Shown here: positions 46,165 to 57,452 of the stretch, piece by piece
Layout of the letters: every line of letters starts with the position of its first letter
Position numbering within the stretch: the stretch's first letter is position 1
Assembly (NCBI GenBank): GCA_023374045.1
Contig: CM041776.1
Span: 41,422,171-41,486,170 of the forward strand
Origin: Limonium bicolor
Lineage: Eukaryota; Streptophyta; Magnoliopsida; Caryophyllales; Plumbaginaceae
Direction of reading: 5' to 3'
Length of the DNA: 64,000 nucleotides
Translations under genes and position numbers: made by a program
Notes under the pieces: model-generated
What the model was told of the DNA's origin: nothing
The model's input: the letters and a program-made list of their open reading frames with translations, nothing else
The model's database searches: none

Positions 46165-49100
46165 TGAAATACCCCAAACCTTAGTATGTTGTTTAAACAT
46201 TTAAATATGGTATATTAAGACTAAAAAGAGTCTTAGAAACATTAGTAAACAATTTAAACCATAGGAAACACATATAAATGCCTTTAGGTCAATTAGGGCT
46301 AAAATGTTCTCTAAGCTTGGGATAGGCTTGGGTAAGACCTAATGAGCTTGCCAAGACCTTGTTTGTATACTAGTGAACATATTAAACCAATTACCAAAGA
46401 AAACCAAGCTTGAAAACAAGCTAAAACACAAAATGTGCTTTAAGGAGTCTTAAAGCACATTTTTGAAAGATTGTCTTGTAAATGAGTTTTGAATGGCTAA
46501 ATGTCCATCATTACTCTTTAATTAACATGTATACTATATAGTATCACATTTGTAAGTCTATACCAATGGGAAATCAAAATTTCACTTCTATGTGCCTTGT
46601 TTTTATGAATAGTGACTTTAATAAGCTAGTTTGTAACATATGTCATTATAAGTAATTAAATTGATCAATAAAGACTAAAATACCCCTAAGTAACTATTGG
46701 GGGCCGGTTTTTTTAAGTGTGGTGACTCACCACTCTTGTTAACATGTTAAGTAAATAAAGATGACTACTTAAGTTACTATTTACTTTAAGGTATAAATAT
46801 CTTCTAAAAGCAAAACTTATCTCTCTCTTCTTCCTTCCTCATTTCCCACGGTGCCAAGCTCTCTTCTACCTCTTCTTCATTCTCCATTTACGGTTTGAAA
46901 TAGTACACACCAAAGCTCCATCTTTGACCACTTGTATCTCCTAGCTCACTTAACCAAATCAAAAACAAACACCACCATTCTCTTCCTCTCATCAAGCTCT
47001 TCATTCCTATCTTCTCAAAACTTCAAGACCACCATTTCAGTGCCATGGAGTTCCACCATTGAAGGAGCTTGAGCTTATATTTCTACATATTATTGATCTC
47101 CTTTGCTTCTAGGTAAGGAATCTCAAAGAAAAATGATGTTTCTTCCATGTTTTTATCTTGACCGAGAATCACCATTAATGGTGCTCATTATATTGCTTTG
47201 TTCTAGCTTCATTCCAACCTTTCAAGGACTAGGTGGAGTCCTCTCTTGATATATATTCAAACTCTCTTCAAGTTCTAAGGTAAAACAACTATCTTAATGT
47301 TTTTAAAACAATGACAATCTAGGGTTTACAATGAGATGAAGCATAAAGCTTGTATACTCATTTTATCATTTGTATAATGTTTAGAAGTTGACAAGCAACT
47401 AAAAGCCTTGCCGATTTAGTCAAGGAAACAAGAAAGAAGTTTGTGGGGAAAAGAGGTAAATGTGTTAACCTAATGTGGTTTAAGGTCTTAGGAGAAATGA
47501 GCTTATATTGCTTGTTAAAATGATCTAAGGAGCCAATGGTGAATGACTTAGTGAAATGTTCTCAAAGGCTTAGTAAAAGGCATATATATTGTTGAGTGTA
47601 TTTGCAGGTCAAAGGCAAATATAATGTGGGAAATTCAGTGTTTATGATTTATGCATCTTAAGGGCCTAAGAGCCATGTTATTTAAGGGCCTAAGTGCCAT
47701 GCAATTTAATTATGCACTATATTGTGATGTGGTGCTAAATGAGTGAAGCTTTGTGTATAAGAATGTGTTTGATGGATTTTAGTGTTCTTGGATGTTTAAT
47801 GGTGAAAACAATGTGTTTTAGCTTGGTAATGTTCTAGAAGAGTTCATGTCAAAATTTAGGTAATAAACAAGAAGTTCTAAGGGTTTTAAGTGAGTTTGCT
47901 AAGTTAGGAAATGTTTAGGATGGATAAGTGCTTTCCTAGTGGAAGAAACATGCATTAAGGGGTTAAAGATGTAAAAAGGGCTTAAGCAATGTTCTAGAGG
48001 ATTTAGAATGCAAAACAATGTTTTGGGGACATTTCAAGATCATGGTGAGATTGTGTTAAGGACTTGTGCAATGTTGGTGAATAAGGATGAAGTGATTTGT
48101 TGCATGGGGAGCTATAAACTTGTAAAGATATTCAAGGAGTTGTTTAGGAAGAAAAGATGCTTGGAGGTGATGTTGTAGTGGTGAGAAAACATTTGGGAAT
48201 AGTGGGAGTTATAGGTATGAGACACCACATAGAAACTTAGTGAAAACATTATAAGTGTAAACCTTTTATAAGAATTTGTGTAAATGCTTGAGGAGGATTT
48301 TAGTGAATGATTTATGGAGTTTTAAGGAGGTCTTAAGGTGTGTTTGAAGTGCCCAAATGAGGTTAGGATATACTAGGATATATGAGGTGAAGTTTGGAGT
48401 TAAATGGGCAATGGAAAATAAGGGCCTGGAGCAGACCGATCTTACGACCGAACTTGCCAAGATCGGTCGAGCCCAGTTTACCCTGCGAGAATTGGTTTCT
48501 GGAATGGACCGACCTTGGGGACCGGACTTGCAAGGTCGGTCGGGCATGGATTTTTAGTACGGATTGAGTCTCTGGAATAGACCGAGCTTGGGACCGGACT
48601 TACAAGTTCGGTCATGCCTGAATTTTTGTACGTGAGTGAGTCTCGGGAATCGACCGATCTTGCGACCGGACTTGCCAAGATCGGTCGGGCCTGAATTTTC
48701 AAAGGGAAGAAACTCTCGGGAATTGATCGAATGTGACCGAACTTACAAGGTCGGTCGGAGTAGAAAATTTTGACGGTAATATGTTCTGGAATGGACCGAC
48801 CTTGTGTAAGGTCGGTCGGTAAGTTCGGTCGGACCTAAACTTGTAAAAAAAAACACAACAAGAATGGCTTAAGTAATAAACCCTAGGGGGTATAATGTAG
48901 GTAATCAAGTATAAGTTAAGACATTAAAACATGTCATATAAACATGTTAAACACTTAATAAATTTGAAGTTAAGTAAGTAATTAACCGACATTCTTAAAC
49001 ATGTATAGGAGTGACCTATGGTGGAAATCAATCGAAGCAAGGACCAAGGTATGGTTTTCTTGCAGTCTGTTGCCTACCGGTTTACACCGGCTTGTGTGTT

Positions 49101-50188
49101 GTTTGTTTTTCTGTGAGTTTATGACGTTGTAAGACTTAATCATGTAATGAGTTTACAGTTGTTCATATTATTGTGATGTTATGATGTGACTCTTTTTCCT
49201 TGTGTGTGTCTAACATGACTTACCACTTGTTGTGAATTGTTTGTTAAGTTCCACTGTTAAACTTCTAACAAGTGCTAACTGGGAAGTGAGGAATCCGGTT
49301 GTCCGGTCATGCACGTAAGTTAAGAGTAGATATCTGAATCAGATTCGACTCTTATGTTGTTAAGATTGTCCTCCTTAATTTGGCATTCGATCTCCCGCTA
49401 GCTTCCTCCAAAGCTTACCTATTCTGACTTATGATCGGTTTAGTGGGAACATGTGTTTGTGTGGTGTGTTCGGGTCACTATATCCGAACCATCTGTGACT
49501 TAAGTTACTCGTTCGAATAACAGAACGGTAATGAGTGTGTGTAACGAGCTTAACATGAGAGTGAACCATTCTCTAGGCTCTTATGTTATTTAACCTTCTT
49601 GGTTGTTATTGTGGAAAGAGTATCCATGTGTATGTGATGTTGTGCTATGCAATAATAATGCTATGCCACATGTGTTATGTTATGTTTAAAATGAAAGCCA
49701 TGTTATCATGACAATTAGTTGCGCTTATCCCGGTAGCCGATGGGATGCGCGTTAACCATACCAGCCAAGGGTTGCTGACCCCTCGGGGGCTCCATATTTC
49801 TTTTACTGCAGGATGAGGATCGAAGAAGCATAATGGCTCTAGATTCTAGGATGCAGGATTACTTTTGGGTTATTTTGGATGTTGAGCCCGGGATGCGCCT
49901 GTGCTCCCGTGGCATTATACTTTGATTCCGTTGATACTACTGTGGCGGTAAATTGGCGGTTTACTGTAAAGGAATGTAATTAAATACTCGGTATTGTATA
50001 TGAGGTATTTATGGTTTTAGTTCTATGCTCGGGAGTCTGATCATCAGACCGGTACACTTGTATTTATTCTGCCTTGTTAACCACGTGGGTGGTTGACGGC
50101 GTTGTAGCACCAATCGTTTAGTTATTGTTTAGTTGTTTATTCTCCGCTACGACTCCAGTTAATGTAAGTGTGTAGTAGGGGTGTTACA
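46165..50188 (+). mobile_element. 3' LTR of the chromovirus (4024 bp)
   Basis: It is homologous along its whole length to 22027-26058 with roughly 1-2% substitutions by eye. It has a TATA box at 46792-46799, the hairpin array at 48428-48843, and the CACGTG stem-loop near 50076-50097. It is followed by the target duplication CTTTC and then by copia gag sequence. Confidence 0.92.
48428..48843 (+). repeat. Tandem hairpin array, chromovirus 3' LTR
   Basis: This has the same unit order as 24297-24712, but one GACCGATCTTGC copy is missing and ATCGAATGT is gained around 48726. The array is the most length-variable part of the LTR pair. Confidence 0.82.
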
Positions 50189-50193
50189 CTTTC

Positions 50194-51078
50194 AAAGGTG
50201 GAGACAGATCCTTCCTCTATAATACCTACAAGTAATGAGTCACGCAAAAGTTCAATGTGATCACTTGTACAGGTGGAGAATTAAGGAACTCGGATTCGTG
50301 ATGAACCATCTGATACTAGTATTGAGACTGAACTTGTAGAGGTTAATTGGTATTAGTGTAAGGACCTATCAGACCAACAGTAGAATACTTACCTCTCATT
50401 TAGACATTACTTTTGTACTTGTGAATAGACCGCAAGTATGGCCCCAGATCAGTTAGAGTCCATTTTCTATACTTTTGAGCGCTCTAGCAGAAAGAACACT
50501 CTATACCCATTCTTCACCACGGCTAACAAGAAACTTGTTGTTGATGTTTTCACAAGGTTCACCAATCTAGAGTTCTTCCATAGTCGATGTGAGCTCGTTA
50601 AACCTCAAAAGCATGTCATCGAGGGACTCTCCCGGTTTTCCCACAAAGTTCTCATGATCCATCTTAAGCTCTTAAACCTTAGATTTTCTCAACTTCGTAT
50701 TACCCTCATGAATTGCACGGAAATGGTTCCAAATGCCTTTAGCAATCTTCATGTGATACACCCTTGTTCTTTCTTGTGGAGAGAGACTAGACTGTATATT
50801 ACACGAACTACCTTTGTGTTAAGTTCTACACACCGCCGTTCTTCAGTGGAGTATCTGCTTCATCTTTATCTTTAGAAAGCTTGAAGTCTCCTTTGAGAAC
50901 CACTATCCACAGTTGCTCATTCAATGATTTCAAGTGAGACTCCATCTTATTTTTTCACATGTAATAGCTCATGGAACAAACCTTAGGATTCTCGATTTGC
51001 ATTATGTTGTTGCTACTTGAAATGGTGATTTCTACCATCTTGAGAGATTTGTCAGCCAACACAGGCTCTGATACCATA
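50194..51078 (-). pseudogene. Ty1/copia remnant A: gag N-terminal half
   Basis: Read on the minus strand, broken frames give AKGIWNHFRAIHEGNTKLRK and NFVGKPGESLDDMLLRFNEL (about 50570-50760), the UBN2-type copia Gag pattern. The primer site TGGTATCAGAGCC lies at 51064-51076 (reverse complement). The open frame on the plus strand at 50438-50875 is only the complement of this gag. The other half of the element is at 19600-22021, on the far side of the inserted chromovirus. Confidence 0.8.
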
Positions 51079-51403
51079 AGTTAGTAGGATGAAGTTGCTG
51101 ACCGAGTAGGTCTGAGCTGTTAGATTGAAGCAAACTCAACTAGATCTGGACTTGTTGATGCGAAAGCTTTGATGAAATTTACAAGAGCATAAAACTTGTA
51201 TTGAAAACTCAAATGATTAATTTACAACCTAGTTCTCTACACTTAGGTTAGGCAAAATAACTCTGTCTAACTCCTACACTCAAGTCTCAAGATGTAGATC
51301 AATATGATGTGAGGAGTATTTGATTGCGAATGCTCTAATAGCTAAAGTGAATCTTTCTAAGCATAGACTAAAATATTCGAAGTAATCTTTCTAGTAAGTG
51401 AAA

Positions 51404-51444
<41 letters not shown>

Positions 51445-51804
51445 TCACTTTTTCCCTCTCCCTCTCACTAAGCATAACGGGAATGTCAGTATTTTCTGAA
51501 TGGTTGACTCCTAATAACTTAAATACCGACTCAAACTCTACATATATGTTGTTAGTAGTGCTCCACGACCTCCCATTAGTCTCTAGACGGGAGATATCTC
51601 AACTGCTATCAATCTTGTTCATGTGACTTGGTTAGCCCTGGCGGTAAATGTGCGTGCCTTTTTATTTGTTTGATCATGGTATGAGTTGGTGTTATAGTGC
51701 TACTCTGTTTGGTCATGATTACCCTCATCTTCAATGTGCTGCTTGAGTCGGTCACCAAAGTGAGTCATGTGTTGTCATGATCTTGCAAAACAAAGGTTCT
51801 AACA
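51079..51804 (-). mobile_element. 5' LTR of copia remnant A (726 bp)
   Basis: On the minus strand it starts TGTTAGAACC at 51804 and ends CCTACTAACT two bases before the primer site; the expected final CA has become CT. A CT/GA microsatellite lies at about 51409-51441. The partner LTR is missing because the element is truncated on the left. At 51805 it abuts AGAMOUS-like sequence directly. Confidence 0.8.
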
Positions 51805-52173
51805 CTTTCATTCTCAGCTATCTACATGAAACTTTCATGAACTGAAGGTCAAAAGGGTTAATTAATTACTTGAAAGATAAAATTCATTTATAATTACTTA
51901 TTAGTTCGAATTCTTTTGATTCCCTTCTCAAGCTTATCATCCATATTCTTGAGCTCAGTCATACGCAAAGAGGTAAGACTCTCGCCCATCAAGTGCCTAC
52001 TCATGTTTCTTTGAAGCAAATCAAGCTTCATCGGGCATAGATTTTACTAAAAATAATGATGGGTTTCGTAGGTACATATACATTCTGAGGCCATATGGTA
52101 AATTACATGTTATTGTTCTACAAAGTCCAGATTTGGTTCCTCAGTTTTCTAGATTCTTGTTGATAATACTACA
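51805..52173 (-). pseudogene. Fragment of an AGAMOUS-like MADS-box gene
   Basis: It aligns closely to the intact gene at 61.9-63.7 kb, introns included. It contains the first ~20 bp of the C-terminal exon (51805-51821), then jumps to the intron before the 100 bp K-box exon (about 51898-51997), the next intron, and the 62 bp exon (about 52107-52168), stopping just past its start. The exons for [10 protein letters not shown] and [10 protein letters not shown] are deleted. The 62 bp exon has a stop (CAG to TAG) and other changes. It is therefore a dead partial duplicate. One side abuts a copia LTR and the other Tat-like sequence. Confidence 0.9.
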
Positions 52174-52436
52174 AAGGGAAAATGAATGAAATTGCTGGAA
52201 GGTTCCAAGCTAATCTATGTTTAGTTTTTGCAATTTATCTTCTTTATGTTTCATTAAAATTATTCTCCTTTCACTATTTGCGAAAACTGATAGCTAAGAG
52301 AATGTTGATTTTTCTGATTGTCATTTTGCTTGTTTTCCTTCTACATTTGTTTGTCCATGAAGTTTGATACTACGGTTTGAATTTAGTTATATTCTTTATT
52401 TGCTTGAGGACAAAAAAATCTAAGTGTGATGAAGTT
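52174..52436 (+). mobile_element. Tat-like 3' interior fragment
   Basis: It matches 17870-18120 with divergence (AATGAAATTG, AAGCTAATC, TTTGCGAAAACTGA and TTTGCTTGAGGACAAA in order) and ends in a mutated purine tract CTAAGTGTGATGAAGTT. Confidence 0.7.
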
Positions 52437-53620
52437 TGATAAGTACAAAATTGATCTATAATCAAGGGTCTAATTCACCTATAATTGGCATTAGTTTGGG
52501 CTGGATTTCCCACTTATCAAGAGCTTTTCCTAAGTCTAATGATTTTATAAGAACTTATGCAATTGAAGAGTCAAATATAGGAAAAAGCCTTGGAAAAATA
52601 TTCTTCGTCACTCAAGGATTACGACGTAACAAACGGGGAATAAGTTGGAGATAAAAGTAAGAATTTATGCTTTGTACAAGTTGCGTCCGAATATCCATGC
52701 CCTGACAACTTCCGAGGGCAAGAGAACAAGTGTCCAATCCTCTATCCAGACTACACGTGTGGACAAGTCAAGAGAGATAGGAATATGTCTGATCTTGTGT
52801 CTGGATGTGTAAGCAAGACCAACGTTACACACATGCGCTCGTGCATGTCCAAACAAGGCTCGTGTGGACACACATTAAAGGTTTCGGGACATACGTCCGG
52901 ACATTGAATCCTGGACTACAGACCTAAACGAGGCAGAAAGTACAGAATCAGATCACAGCTTTGAATAAAAGATTGAAATATATTTGAAGAGTGAAGTGGC
53001 TAGGTTATAAGAGCAGAGGACCACATTCACGACAGGGTATTCATTATAGCTCTCTAATCAAAATGCGAGGTAGAGATAGGGAACCAGACGTAGGAAGTTA
53101 AACCGAATTAATAAGTAGAAGCATGACTTGTCTATCTTAATATTAGTTCAGTAGGAACTGGTTATAACACGATTACATTTAATTGACTTGGACATGATAC
53201 ACTACTTGTTGTCTCAAGCAATTAGGATCCATTGAACATGATTTGTAAACGGGTAAATTATAATTTCTAAGATTATTGCAGAATTAGGGGGTGTGTTTAT
53301 TAACTAAATTTAAATGACAAGGTTAGTAGAACAACCTGAGATACACCTTTTAACTATAAAGTTTGAACCTTTACTTCCTTCCTTGTTGATGTTTTATTGT
53401 TGTTTTTATTTTTCTTAATACATTTGTTCTTTAATTAGAACAATTGATTTCTTCTAAAAAGCATTATTTCCTATTTCATACTTTGTTTAGTTTCTTGATT
53501 ATTTACATGTCTATCATTAATTACAACGAGGACCCTTGTGTACGACAACCCTACTTTCCAATGATATTACGAAAACGATAGGTACTGACTAACTAGAGAT
53601 AGTCACATATTTCTACTACA
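52437..53620 (+). mobile_element. LTR of a second Tat-like element (ends approximate)
   Basis: It starts TGATAAGTACAAAATTGAT after the purine tract. GTCC/GGAC hairpin words occur at 52685-52910. The likely end is ACTACA near 53620, followed by a degenerate TTTGGAGGCACCGACTACC (about 53661) that could be an old Asp-type primer site. Homology to the LTR at 18121 is weak, so a different subfamily is likely. Confidence 0.5.
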
Positions 53621-53691
53621 CCGGATACCTGGGAAAGAACTCTGGAACTCTCTCGCTATTTGGAGGCACCGACTACCTTATAATGACGTAA

Positions 53692-54390
53692 ATGCGATGG
53701 AACTCGGGTGCTTCTAGGGACCAAAACCATCAGACTCAAGTGCTTCTGGGGACCGAAACGCATCCTATCCGAATGCTTCTTGGAACTGAAACCTATCATA
53801 TCCGGGTGCTTCTAGGGACCAGAACCTATCATTGCTTCTACGGATCGAACCCCATCTTATCCGAGTGCTTTTTAGGACCAAAGCCTATCATAATTGCTCC
53901 TAGTTGGTTTTCTAAAGGGACTTATTGCCTTCGCCTGCCAACTGGGTTGCTGAGATTAACTTCTTGTTTTCAAAAGGGACTTATTGTTTGTGCCGCTATT
54001 TGTTATCCTTAAAAGTTGTCATCGTCCCGCCAACTTGACCAGAATATTCCAAGGCATCGGTAACCTATATTTTGACCGAGTTATTCTAAGGTGTCAAGAA
54101 CCTAAATTATGACCAGGCTATTCTAAGATGTCGAGTACGTGGAGACTTCCTGAGGGTTTAAACTCTAGGTATAATAACGTGGGAAAGTTCCTTGCAACGA
54201 GCAAAACATGTTGTTATTTTTTGGATAAGTAGCACAACAAAGTCAGCTTAAGTGATGATTTACATCAGAGGCATAGCCTAAACATGCCAGCACGAAAACA
54301 AGAATATAACAGAGGAGCCAAATTAGAGGCAGAGACTGTATGCTCTTGGACTAACAAAAGATGACAACTAGAGAAGTTGGTTAAAACTGT
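53692..54390. repeat. Short tandem repeats after the Tat-like LTR
   Basis: About five units built on GTGCTTCTAGGGACCAAAAC lie at 53700-53900, followed by two diverged TTTTC(A)AAAGGGACTTATTG copies and three diverged units with TTCTAAGGTGTCAAGAACC (54040-54130). No gene is supported; the 106-codon frame at 53692 follows the repeat. Confidence 0.6.
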
Positions 54391-54393
54391 AGT

Positions 54394-55818
54394 CACGAGT
54401 ACAAACAAGTCTATTTTGGTGGTTGTTTTGGGCCTATTTCGGCGGTTCAGAACCGCCGAAATGAGGTGCGTTGAGATAGGTGTGCAACCCTATCTCGGCG
54501 GTTGAAAAACCGCCGAAATAGAGTACCTATTTTTGCGGTTCCTAGCTAGCAACCGCAGAGATAGGCACCCGTTAGAATAAAAAACACACCTATTTAGGCG
54601 GTTCCTAGTTCACAACCGCCGAAAAATAGTTTTTTTTTTAAATAATTCGTTTTCAGCCCCGCCTTCAACCTCGGGAGCAAGATGCAGCAGTTCCAGTGAT
54701 TCATCTCTGTAAAGCGCAGACACAAGATGAGAATGAATAGAGGCACATTGATAAAGTTTGCAACCATAATCGATTCTTGACATTTACAGCTTAAGGCAAA
54801 GATAAAAGAGGAAAAAAAACCAGTACACAAACCAGTATACAAACTAATAAACAAACCAGTACACACAAACCCGTACACAAACCACTACACACAAACCTGT
54901 ACACAAACCAGTGCACAAACCAGTACACAAATATTTGCTATACAAACCAGTACACTACACATATCAGTACACTACACAAACCAACCAATACATAAACCAA
55001 TACACAATCAAGTACACAAACCGGTACACAAACTGGAGTGAATATTCTGATCGCAAAATTACAGTGAGTGAAGAGATTGTAGAGGCATAGAGCATGTTCC
55101 TTGTTCGCCAGTTAGGGTTGCAATATTACTATGAGAGGCTCAGAGCATGAAGAGAGACGCGTAGAGCATGTTCCTTGTTCTCCAGTTGTAAAAATATGGT
55201 CAGCAAAGTGGATGAATAGAGGGAGCAGCAGACACAAAGAAGAGAATGAAAAGGCGCGAGCATGTATGTTCTGTTCGCTTGAGAGAGAGAGAAAAAGATA
55301 AGTTGAGTATATTATCGGTTCGGAATGAATTGCTTCAGCCCAGTCTTCAATTTGGTGAGAAAGATGCAGCAGTTCGACGGCGCATACAAGAAAGAAGAAT
55401 GAAGGTGGAGGTGTATATCTTAGGGTTGCAAATTTACGTGAGTGAAAAGAATGAACAGAGAGAGAGGTGAAGGGTTGGAAAAAAGAAGGCGGAGGCGCGT
55501 ATTTAAAAATTTCAACAAAAAAACCGGGGAAAACAACCTATTTCGGCGGTTCTTAGCTAGGTACCGCCGAAATAGTGCCCCAAAAATGTTGTGTCTAAAA
55601 AAAGACACCTGTTTCGGCAGTTGTTAGCAAGGAACCGCCAAAATAGGTGTCTTTTTCTATACACAGAATTTTCATTGACCCTATTTTGGCGGTTCCTAGC
55701 AAACAACCGCCGAAATATGTGCCTTTTCTATACACAAAAGTTTTCAGACTTTATTTCGGTGGTTGTTCTTACAACAGCCGAAATATGGGCGCCAAAATAG
55801 GCCATTTTTGTACTAGTA
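54394..55818 (+). mobile_element. Non-autonomous CACTA transposon (1425 bp)
   Basis: The left end is CACGAGTACAAACAAG and the right end is ATTTTTGTACTAGTA, whose complement TACTAGTACAAAAAT pairs with it. AGT is duplicated at 54391-54393 and 55819-55821. Near both ends lie repeated hairpins, CGGCGGTT facing AACCGCCG (54440-54625 and 55543-55790), the usual subterminal repeats of CACTA elements. The centre has ACAAACCAGTAC repeats (about 54830-55030) and no transposase. Terminal bases are mutated (CACGA, TACTA instead of CACTA), so it is probably inactive. Confidence 0.85.
54820..55035 (+). repeat. ACAAACCAGTAC short repeat inside the CACTA element
   Basis: About fifteen imperfect copies of a 10-12 bp word occur, with no protein-like frame. 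Confidence 0.8.
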
Positions 55819-55821
55819 AGT

Positions 55822-56020
55822 TTTGTTCTAAAGATGGAGTCCTTATTGACAACTATAATTCACGCTAGATGACAGCCATTGCAAAATTAGAAGCCGATGA
55901 GAGCCACTGCAATAGCACTTTGAGCAGCTCCATACGCCTGATCCATGAAAGAATTGTGGCGTAGTCCAACTCGATTTCTTTGGGATAGCTAGACTGTACT
56001 TTTTTTGAATTTCCAAGTCC
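55822..56020. other. Unassigned spacer between CACTA and copia elements
   Basis: There is no recognised gene or repeat. It continues on the far side of the copia element at 61270, which was inserted here. Confidence 0.6.
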
Positions 56021-56025
56021 TTGGA

Positions 56026-56277
56026 TGTTACGGTTATATTTGTTACCTATCTAATAAGCTGTTGCCAGCCTGTTCTTTGCTGAGCTGAATTCTGTTTTTA
56101 GCTTTCTCCTCTTCTATATAAGAGGATGTTTGTTACTTTACTCCTTTTATCAGACCTACAATAATAACAAGTTGAATTCTTTCTTTCCCGCTCTGCTCTC
56201 TCTCTCTGTTAGTCCACTATTACATTGAGTTCTTCAATGGCGTATGCCAGTTCACAAACACAAAGTCACGTTTAACA
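56026..56277 (+). mobile_element. 5' LTR of copia element B
   Basis: It starts TGTTACGG and ends TTTAACA. TATATAAG lies at 56115-56122. The primer site TGGTATCAGAGC starts immediately after the LTR at 56278. Confidence 0.95.
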
Positions 56278-56289
56278 TGGTATCAGAGC
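56278..56289 (+). promoter_or_regulatory. Primer-binding site of copia element B
   Basis: TGGTATCAGAGC, initiator-Met tRNA type, with no spacer to the LTR. Confidence 0.92.
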
Positions 56290-56372
56290 GTCGATCTTGA
56301 ACGCCTGATTCCGCTTTCCATTTTTAGTGCTTGCGCTAGTTGCTTTCCTCCTTGTTCCTTTCTTCAGTCGAG

Positions 56373-57452
56373 ATGACGACAGGAGAGACGCCGACAGGAG
56401 AGAGTCCAGATTCGAATGTTATGGAAAGATTGATACACAGTCTTGGCCAGAGTAGATCTTCGACAGATCTCACTTCCGATCCTATGTACGCTCACAACTC
56501 TGAGCATCCAGGAATGATTATAGCATCAAAGTTCAGTGGTTCAGGCTTCCAAACCTGGAAACGGACGGTGCTCATATCTCTGATGTCCAAAAACAAGCTA
56601 GGCTTCATCGATGGAAGTGTCGGGAGGCCTGAGGAAAGCGATCCTAAGAGAGGTGCCTGGGATCGCTGTAATGGATTAGTCATGGCCTGGATCCTCAATG
56701 CGCTGGAGAAAGACATTTGCGAAAGTTTGATTTTCCACTCTACGGCGAAGCATATGTGGAAGAGTCTTCTCTCGCGCTTCGATCAGGTTGACGGTGCTCG
56801 TAGGTTCAATCTGAAAAAAGACCTTTGCCGATTGGAACAAGGAGAAGATATGGTTAGTCTCTATTTCACCAAATTTAAGAGTATTTGGGACAAACTCTCC
56901 TCTGTCGTAACCCTAAGTACCTGCAATTGCTGCAAGTGTGGACATAATGAGAAAGTTGTTAAAATGCTTGAAGAAGATCAAGTTCTTGAGTTTATGATGG
57001 GATTAAATGAAAGATATGTGAATATAAGGGGAAATATTCTTATGATGAAGCCTCTTCCCAATCTGGAAACCGCGTACTCGTTGATTCTTTCTGAAGAAAC
57101 ACAGAGGGATAGTGGAAAGAATAGAAGAGGCGATTATGATGTAGAACGATTTGCTAATGTAGTCAGTGGTAATAAACCGCAACAATATCTTAAATGGCAA
57201 AATACTGGTGTAGGAAATAAGAAAGGAAAACAAGGGAAGGACATTTGCACTTACTGTGAGAAACCTGGACACAGTGAGGACAATTGTTATTCGAAGCATG
57301 GATTTCCTGGATCATCTAGGCCCTTTTGTCATCACTGTGAGAAGCATGGACACACAGAGGAATCATGCTATGTTAAGCATGGCTTTCCTGCTGGTTGGAA
57401 ATTTGGGAAGAATAAGAAAGTCATGGCTAATGCTGTTTCTGAGCCATCATGA
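56373..57452 (+). CDS. gag: Gag of copia element B
   Basis: Gag packages the element RNA. ATG 56373 gives MTTGETPTGESPDS; the open frame extends 11 codons upstream but only from a TTG. Residues ~55-240 follow the copia Gag (UBN2-like) pattern: SKFSGSGFQTWKRTVLISL, NKLGFIDGS, WDRCNGLVMAWILNALEKDI, then FTKFKSIWDKL. Two zinc knuckles, CTYCEKPGHSEDNC and CHHCEKHGHTEESC, are at the C-terminal end, each followed by the typical KHGFP. The frame ends at TGA 57450, but the same frame continues as sequence like copia linker (GITQEQLGLLISCLQ). The TGA is thus probably a lesion in what was one gag-pol frame. Confidence 0.93.
   Translation: MTTGETPTGESPDSNVMERLIHSLGQSRSSTDLTSDPMYAHNSEHPGMIIASKFSGSGFQTWKRTVLISLMSKNKLGFIDGSVGRPEESDPKRGAWDRCNGLVMAWILNALEKDICESLIFHSTAKHMWKSLLSRFDQVDGARRFNLKKDLCRLEQGEDMVSLYFTKFKSIWDKLSSVVTLSTCNCCKCGHNEKVVKMLEEDQVLEFMMGLNERYVNIRGNILMMKPLPNLETAYSLILSEETQRDSGKNRRGDYDVERFANVVSGNKPQQYLKWQNTGVGNKKGKQGKDICTYCEKPGHSEDNCYSKHGFPGSSRPFCHHCEKHGHTEESCYVKHGFPAGWKFGKNKKVMANAVSEPS

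Larger units (their letters stand above)
22027..50188 (+). mobile_element. Ty3/gypsy chromovirus (Tekay/Del-like) carrying an AlkB gene
   Basis: This is a complete element flanked by CTTTC at 22022-22026 and 50189-50193. It has LTRs of about 4.03 kb, a tRNA-Met primer site, an intron-split gag, an AlkB-like frame within an intron, protease, reverse transcriptase, RNase H, integrase with a chromodomain-like tail, and a polypurine tract. A 13.6 kb non-autonomous element is inserted in the protease codons, so the net length is about 14.5 kb. Clade placement is from the iMet primer site, long LTRs and integrase tail; no tree was made. It lies inside copia remnant A, whose gag it interrupts. Confidence 0.93.

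Noticed and set aside
50438..50875. 145-codon plus-strand frame
   Set aside because: It is the complement of copia gag sequence on the minus strand.
52437..53690. A full Tat-like element
   Set aside because: No pol, no second matching LTR and only a doubtful primer site; called as an LTR end only.
55853..55935. Short minus-strand frame MDQAYGAAQSAIAVALIGF
   Set aside because: Nineteen codons with no recognised family and no supporting exon structure nearby.
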